A stretch of 64,000 bases of DNA. Origin: Echiichthys vipera (Eukaryota; Chordata; Actinopteri; Perciformes; Trachinidae). The notes under the pieces were generated by a model. The model was not told where the DNA came from. It did no database searches and was given only the letters and a program-made list of their open reading frames with translations. The position numbers and the translations under genes are program-made. Positions 58,966-64,000 of the stretch are shown in pieces. The DNA is taken from assembly GCA_963691815.1 (NCBI GenBank), contig OY829645.1, forward strand, positions 46,048,522 to 46,112,521, given 5' to 3'. The number at the start of each line of letters is the position of its first letter. The stretch's first letter is position 1.

Positions 58966-59740
58966 ACGCGGTGATGTGGTTGTCAGCACTGTCGCCAGTG
59001 AGAGGGTTCTCTGGTTTGAATCCCGGCTGGGATTATAAAATAGAATAATATCAATTATGTCGATTAAGTGTCAAAACTAATGGTTAAAAGTTAAAAGTGA
59101 CATCTTTAAAATTGCGGCTTGACAAAACTGGGCCCTTCTGTGTGGAGTTTGCATGTTCTCCCCGTGTCTGCGTGGGTTTTCTCCGGGTTCTCCGGTTTCC
59201 TCCCACAGTCCAAAGACGTGCAGGTGTTCGGTTCATTGATGACTCTAAATCACCCGTAGGTGTGAATGGTTGTCTGTCTCTGTTCATCTCCATGTGCCCT
59301 GTGATAGACTGGCGTCCTGTCCAGGGTCTACCCCGCCTCACGCCCGATGTCAGCTGGGATTGGCTCCGGCCCCCCGTGACGGGTGCTACACCAGGATGTT
59401 GCGTGCAGTGCTCAACATCAGCAGGACTGCACATGTAACCAACATGATCCTGTGTGAGGGAACACCAAGGGTGAGTGAAAAGATTGCTGTAAGGAGAATG
59501 AGACTTGCAGGTCACTGCCAAAGACACCCAGAACTATCAGCCAGCAAGCTGGTGCTGTGGGAACCGACACGACACGCGGGCGCCGGTCAAGAGGACGTCC
59601 CACACTAACATACGTGGACATACTCAAGAGGGATGCAGGAGCCCAGAGTACCAGCGAACTGGAAAGATGTATGTCTGAGGACAACCTAGAGAGCCCTGTG
59701 ACCCCGACAGGGACAAGTGGTTGAAGATGAATGAATGAAT
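58966..59740 (+). mobile_element. SINE family C, split by a LINE fragment
   Basis: Head GGTGATGTGGTTGTCAGC to AATCCCGGCTGGG, an unrelated AT-rich insert or replacement (about 59031-59130), then the body from CCCTTCTGTGTGGAGTTTGC to CCCCCCGTGAC. After a LINE piece, the 3' end is GTGACCCCGACAGGGACAAG plus (GAAT)n. Confidence 0.75.
59378..59699 (+). mobile_element. LINE C-terminal fragment nested in a SINE
   Basis: The frame reads T-R-M-L-R-A-V-L-N-I-S, then P-R-V-S-E-K-I-A-V-R-R-M-R-L-A-G-H-C-Q-R-H and a Gly/Arg-rich turn followed by T-Y-V-D-I-L-K-R-D. This is the end of a fish non-LTR polymerase. It is flanked by GTGAC on both sides, which fits a short target duplication within the SINE. The remaining host SINE reads continuously across the insertion. 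Confidence 0.7.
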
Positions 59741-59866
59741 GTATTTTAAAATGAAAATCAAATAACTTATTATAACAATAACTGTTATTTCTCATTCCTA
59801 CAGTTATTTCTCTCACAAAGTTTGAGAGGATGAAAAAAACAGTTTTAAAAACAGTTTGCACATTAA

Positions 59867-60476
59867 GGGCGCACTCACACTGTCATCCCGGGCTTAAGGG
59901 TACTTGTCCCCCCCTCCCTCTCCCCCGCACCCCAGGCCCGTTTGTACTCACACTGCCTGGGCTTCGCGCAAATGCTTCTTGCTGTCTATACGTCATCACG
60001 CCGTAACACGTCACACACATTGATGACGTCATGGCGATGCGTGGCTTTGTTTCCAAATCTTTCTGTAGACCTCCGTTTCCGTTTTTGTGCGTCTTGTCGA
60101 CTGTTTTTGAATATTTTCATCGACCAAATCTGCAGTAAACACTCCACCTCCGCATCACACCAACGTGAAGCTTTCGCCGCCATTGTTGTTGTTAAAGGTC
60201 CACGCATGGTCCGTCTTTTTTTTTTTTTTTTCTATGTCCGAACAGGCGCACATAAAATGACGTGAGAGCCACCGTAGGCGTTGTGCTCGTACACGTGTGC
60301 ACGCTTGTGCTCGTACATGTGCAAACACGCTCTACAAAAGCCCACTTCTCAGGCTGTGGACGGCCAGCTGGCCGCAGTTATGTGCAGAGCGGTTGCACTC
60401 ACACTGGTCAAACACACTAGGCTTTAGCCGAAAAACCTGTTTTGGCACGGTGCGGAAGGACAGTGTGAGTGCGCCC
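59867..60476 (-). mobile_element. PIF/Harbinger-type element, 610 bp (copy H5)
   Basis: TAA on both sides (59864-59866 and 60477-60479). Ends GGGCGCACTCACACTGTC and GACAGTGTGAGTGCGCCC. One CRE palindrome at 60024-60031; the second site is mutated to TGACGTGA. Myb-like frame on the minus strand, with the start near 60183. Confidence 0.88.
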
Positions 60477-60729
60477 TAAGATAAGGATTGCACAATACAG
60501 AACACTGTAGTAATGTTTTATTGGGTATCTACCTCGGGTTTACACTCTAACTGGAACTATAGTAGATAAGCTCTTAAATCATCCCGGCAGCTCGGCGCTA
60601 CATCCCACTGTCCCATTAATAGAGACTGAGTAACAGCCTGGAGCATCAACTTCAGCTATAGATAGATGAGGAACAGCCAGAGAGAGGCAGCTGCACACTG
60701 GAGCTTTTACAGTAGAAAGAGGGAGACAC

Positions 60730-60739
60730 TGTGTGTGTG

Positions 60740-60811
<72 letters not shown>
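60730..60811. repeat. (GT)n microsatellite
   Basis: About 40 GT units with one TT interruption. Confidence 0.95.
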
Positions 60812-60813
<2 letters not shown>

Positions 60814-61380
60814 TTACAGTAAGGACACTACAGCAGAGGAGGCTACATGGAAACTCATAAATTGTTGATATTTCAACATGTTATAAATGATTTAAATATA
60901 ATGTTTATTGCACTGCAGAAGACTTGTATTGCTGTAGGTCGGCTGTGCTTTCACTCCTGTACTGTGCAGTGTTTTTTATTCATGATCTCTGGTGTTCACA
61001 GAGAGCTGAGGAGTGATTATGGGACTTAACAGCCGGAGCAGCAGCTGATCATCGTATATAAAAAGGCAGAAATGTGACACAAAAGAGGCATTTTGAATTG
61101 AAATATTACACTCGTGGCTGGAGTCGACAGGTTTCCCTCACGTTTGAAACATGTTTAAAATATACAGTGAGAGTTAGACACATGCTCAACACACCTCTGT
61201 TTGAAGTTTTTCTTTTACGGGTTTTGAAATCAGTTCATTCATGGAAGAAAACACACGTTTGTTTGAACTTCACCACACAGATCAGTGTGAGCACCTGCAG
61301 CAGAAACAAGGGTTGCCAGACGATTTTTTTCTTCAACCTGTCAATAAAGCTCAATCATTGAATTATTTAATAGTGTAAAA
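60812..61380. other. Intergenic spacer
   Basis: No gene or element recognised. Confidence 0.6.
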
Positions 61381-61405
61381 CACACACGCACATGCTCACA
61401 AACAG

Positions 61406-61449
<44 letters not shown>
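61381..61449. repeat. (CA)n microsatellite
   Basis: CA-rich run with a pure (CA)n from about 61409. Confidence 0.93.
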
Positions 61450-61451
<2 letters not shown>

Positions 61452-61561
61452 TAACCATCTAAAAACGTATAGCTTCATTCATTGTAAGCATTAGAGTTAA
61501 ACATTGCCCAATTTTCCTCCAGGGATCAATAAAGTATTACTCATTTCTTCTTACTGACTAA

Positions 61562-62171
61562 GGGCGCACTCACACTGTCCTTCCGCACCGCGCCCCGGGG
61601 TTTAGGGTACTTGTCCCCCCTCCCTCTCCCCCCGCGCCCCAGGCCCGTTTGTACTCACACTACCTGGGCCTCGCGCAAATGCTTCTTGCTGTCCATACGT
61701 CATCACGCCGTAACACGTCACACGCATTGATTGACGTCATTGCGATGCGTCGCTTTGTTTACAAATCTTTCCGTAGACCTCTGAGTTTTTGTGCATCTTG
61801 TCGACTGTTTTTGAATATTTTCATCGACCAAATCTGCAGTAAACACTCCACCTCCGCATCACACCAACGTGAACCTTTCGCCGCCATTGTTGTTGTTGTT
61901 AAATGTCCGTGCATGGTCCGTCCTTCTATTTTCTATGTCCCAACAGGCGGACATAAATCACAAATGACGTCAGAACCGTCGTAGGCCTCATGCTCGCACT
62001 CGTACATGTGCAAACGCACCCTACAAAAGCCCACCTCTCTCACACGGGCCGTGGGCGGCCAGCTGGCCACAGTTATGCGCGGAGTGGTTGCACTCACACT
62101 GGTCAAACGCACTAGGCTTGACCCGAAAAACCGGTTTTGGCGCGGTGCGGAAAGGCAGTGTGAGTGCGCCC
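61562..62171 (-). mobile_element. PIF/Harbinger-type element, 610 bp (copy H6)
   Basis: TAA before (61559-61561) and TTA after (62172-62174). Ends GGGCGCACTCACACTGTCC and GGCAGTGTGAGTGCGCCC. CRE palindromes at 61732-61739 and 61965-61972. Same length as H5 and only 1.1 kb from it, in the same orientation. Confidence 0.88.
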
Positions 62172-62174
62172 TTA

Positions 62175-62571
62175 CTATCCTCAGGTACTGGATTCTGGGT
62201 TGTTTTTTTCTTCATTATAACTAAAATTACATACATTTAAGAATGCTTTAAAAAGCCGACCCAGGATGAAACAAAGGTTGCGTAACATTTTAACATCAAC
62301 CTCAACTTAATTTGACTTACAGCAATGTGTAGGAGTTGCCTTCAACTGCAGCTTTTAATGATCAGTAGAGTTTTAGGTTACATCAATTCAAATTCAGATT
62401 AAATTAAAAAACGGTCTTGGTGAGGAAATTTGTGTCCAAAAAACATTAAGACTTTAAGGTGAGAAGTGTGGTCCACCTTTGAGGGAGAAGACTATTATTT
62501 TGCTTTGTGCTGATTCATCACAACTATATGTGAATCAGAGGTGCTCCTTAGTGCAAGTTTAAGTTCACCAC
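62175..62571. other. Intergenic spacer
   Basis: No feature recognised. Confidence 0.6.
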
Positions 62572-62930
62572 AAGAAGAAGAAGAAGTCCTTTATTTGTCC
62601 CGCAATGGGGAAATTCAATTTTCACTCTATTATTTTTTTTTTTCATTTTACACACACACACAGGCCCGAAATACACACACATGCACAGACAGGACCTCTA
62701 TACATGCAACTAATGTAGAGATGTTAGAGCGAGGGGGCTGCCAGTGACCAGCGGCCCGAGCAGTTGGGGGTTCATTGCCTTGCTCAACAGCACCTCAGCA
62801 GTGCCCAGGAGATGAACTGGCACCTCTCCAGCCACCAGTCCACGCTCCATTCATGGTCCACACAGGGTCTCAAACCAGCGACCCTCCTGTTCCCAGCCAA
62901 GTCACCTATGGACTGAGCTACTGCCGCCCC
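62572..62930 (-). mobile_element. tRNA-derived SINE, family A (copy 4)
   Basis: (AAG)n and TTTATTTGTCCCGCAATGGG at the tail side. The head complement ACTGAGCTACTGCCGCCCC ends at 62930. A-box present; the B-box region has mutations. Confidence 0.86.
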
Positions 62931-63680
62931 AAGCACACTAACATAAACACACACGCACACTGGATGTGTAAATTTGTACTCATCAACACATTCACACTTG
63001 CTGGCAAGACCAAAGATGACAATCTGTGTGTGTACTCTTTGTGTCTGTGTACTGGCAGATTGGAAATAAAGAGCCATACCATGCTTGTTTGCTCCCTTAT
63101 TATGTAATTGCCGCGCCTACATCGTGTGATGGCTTTGAGAAAAGCAGCAGACGTGATATCATTGCTTTTTAAAAAATTTATGTTTCTCTTCGTTCCAGGA
63201 AGATGGTATGGGATAGAGAAGGACAGAGGAAAGGAGAGAAGACTGGTAGAGTATAATATAAAGAGGACAGAGGTGAGGAGAGATGGAGGAAAAGGTTAGA
63301 GGCAGTTAGGAGGAAGGAGATAGGAAGGAAGGGAAAGTAGGGAGGAAGGAGGAAAACACTTGTTATCTGGATCAGTTGGGTGCGGTTTAATAAAGTGGTG
63401 AAAGAAGGGAGTGAGTATTACTGTACTGATGTTAAGGGAAAGGTTGCAGACGTGCTGTCCTTGTTGCACAGAGCAGCAGTGAAGATATGAGTTAAATTAA
63501 AAAAACAAAAGTATGACTTGTTTTCGCGCTGCTGTCGAGGTCATGTAACAGTTCTGTTATGCAGGAAAGACAGAGAACAAGCTTGAAGTGGAAAGAGACA
63601 GAAAAACACCTTGTTATAAAGTTGTTTCTGTCTATGATCTCTTATAAGAGAGCAAATAAAGTTTCATGTTTAGTGTCTTA
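62931..63680. other. Intergenic spacer
   Basis: A purine-rich stretch (GGAAGGA-type) runs from 63195 to 63350. No gene recognised. Confidence 0.6.
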
Positions 63681-64000
63681 GGGCGCACTCACACTGTCCT
63701 TCCGCACCGCGACCCGGGCTTTAGGGTACTTGCCCCCCCCTCCCTCTCCCCCCGCGCCCCAGCCCTGTTTGTACTCACACTACCAGGGCCTCGGCCAATG
63801 GTTCTTGCTGTCCATACGCCATCACGCCGTAACACGTCACACCCATTGATCGCGTGTGTGTGGCTTTGTTTACAAATCTTTCCATAGACCTCGGAGTTTT
63901 TGTGCGTCTTGTCGACTGTTTTTGAATCTTTTCATCGACCAAATCTGCAGTAAACACTCCACCTCTGCATCACACCAACGTGAACCTTTCACCGCCATTG
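63681..64000 (-). mobile_element. PIF/Harbinger-type element (copy H7), cut by window end
   Basis: TTA precedes GGGCGCACTCACACTGTCC. The sequence follows the family up to the Myb-like region and leaves the window. The first CRE site is lost by a small deletion near 63848. Confidence 0.85.

Noticed and set aside
59084..59527. 147-codon frame on the minus strand, similar to the frame at 33661-33290
   Set aside because: The shared part is SINE family C read in antisense, so similarity comes from the repeat, not from a gene family.

Overview
The window looks like nuclear DNA of a teleost fish, probably a percomorph. It holds one protein-coding gene broken up by introns, no bacterial-style gene packing, many (CA)n microsatellites, and several repeat classes typical of fish: tRNA-headed SINEs, L2- and RTE-type LINEs, hAT, pogo and PIF/Harbinger non-autonomous DNA elements. 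All family names come from my own reading of motifs, ends and target-site duplications. No database search was run.

The only host gene I can support is slc6a6, the Na+/Cl- dependent taurine transporter, on the minus strand. Five coding exons lie at 10738-10509 (start codon 10737-10735), 10378-10244, 1309-1221, 781-636 and 201-69. All have AG/GT splice sites and compatible phases, and together they give 732 nt, residues 1-244 (N-terminal tail to about TM4). The rest of the gene lies beyond position 1. The first coding exon begins one base before the ATG at a splice acceptor, so at least one upstream non-coding exon must exist. The best candidate is 23355-23233, with a TATA-like box at 23386-23381, a CAG/GTAACG donor and a perfect tonicity-element match (TGGAAAAACAC) at 23446-23456. 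On that model the promoter is near 23.36 kb and intron 1 is 12.5 kb long.

Intron 3 (1310-10243) contains a palindromic hAT-type MITE, LINE tails, a Ty3/Gypsy gag relic, a Harbinger-type element, a tRNA-SINE, TG minisatellites, a hAT transposase scrap and an RTE-type LINE end. Intron 1 carries an L2-type LINE ending in (TA)n, a 453-bp hAT MITE with a perfect 8-bp target duplication, and a LINE fragment with a restriction-like-endonuclease type end.

From about 23.5 kb to 64 kb I see no convincing host exon. This is intergenic DNA made largely of mobile elements. The most notable are: a roughly 600-bp PIF/Harbinger-type non-autonomous family (six full copies, one cut by the window end, two end fragments) that carries part of a Myb/SANT-like exon and CRE palindromes; two nearly identical 724-bp pogo-like elements; an 875-bp pogo-like element with a 57-bp tandem array; a long-inverted-repeat element at about 26.6-27.4 kb; nested LINE insertions at 51.9-53.9 kb and 59.0-59.7 kb; an interstitial telomeric repeat; and a T/G-rich satellite that inverts on itself. 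I found no clearly new biological system. The strongest leads are the osmotic-type promoter and the CRE-carrying Harbinger family.
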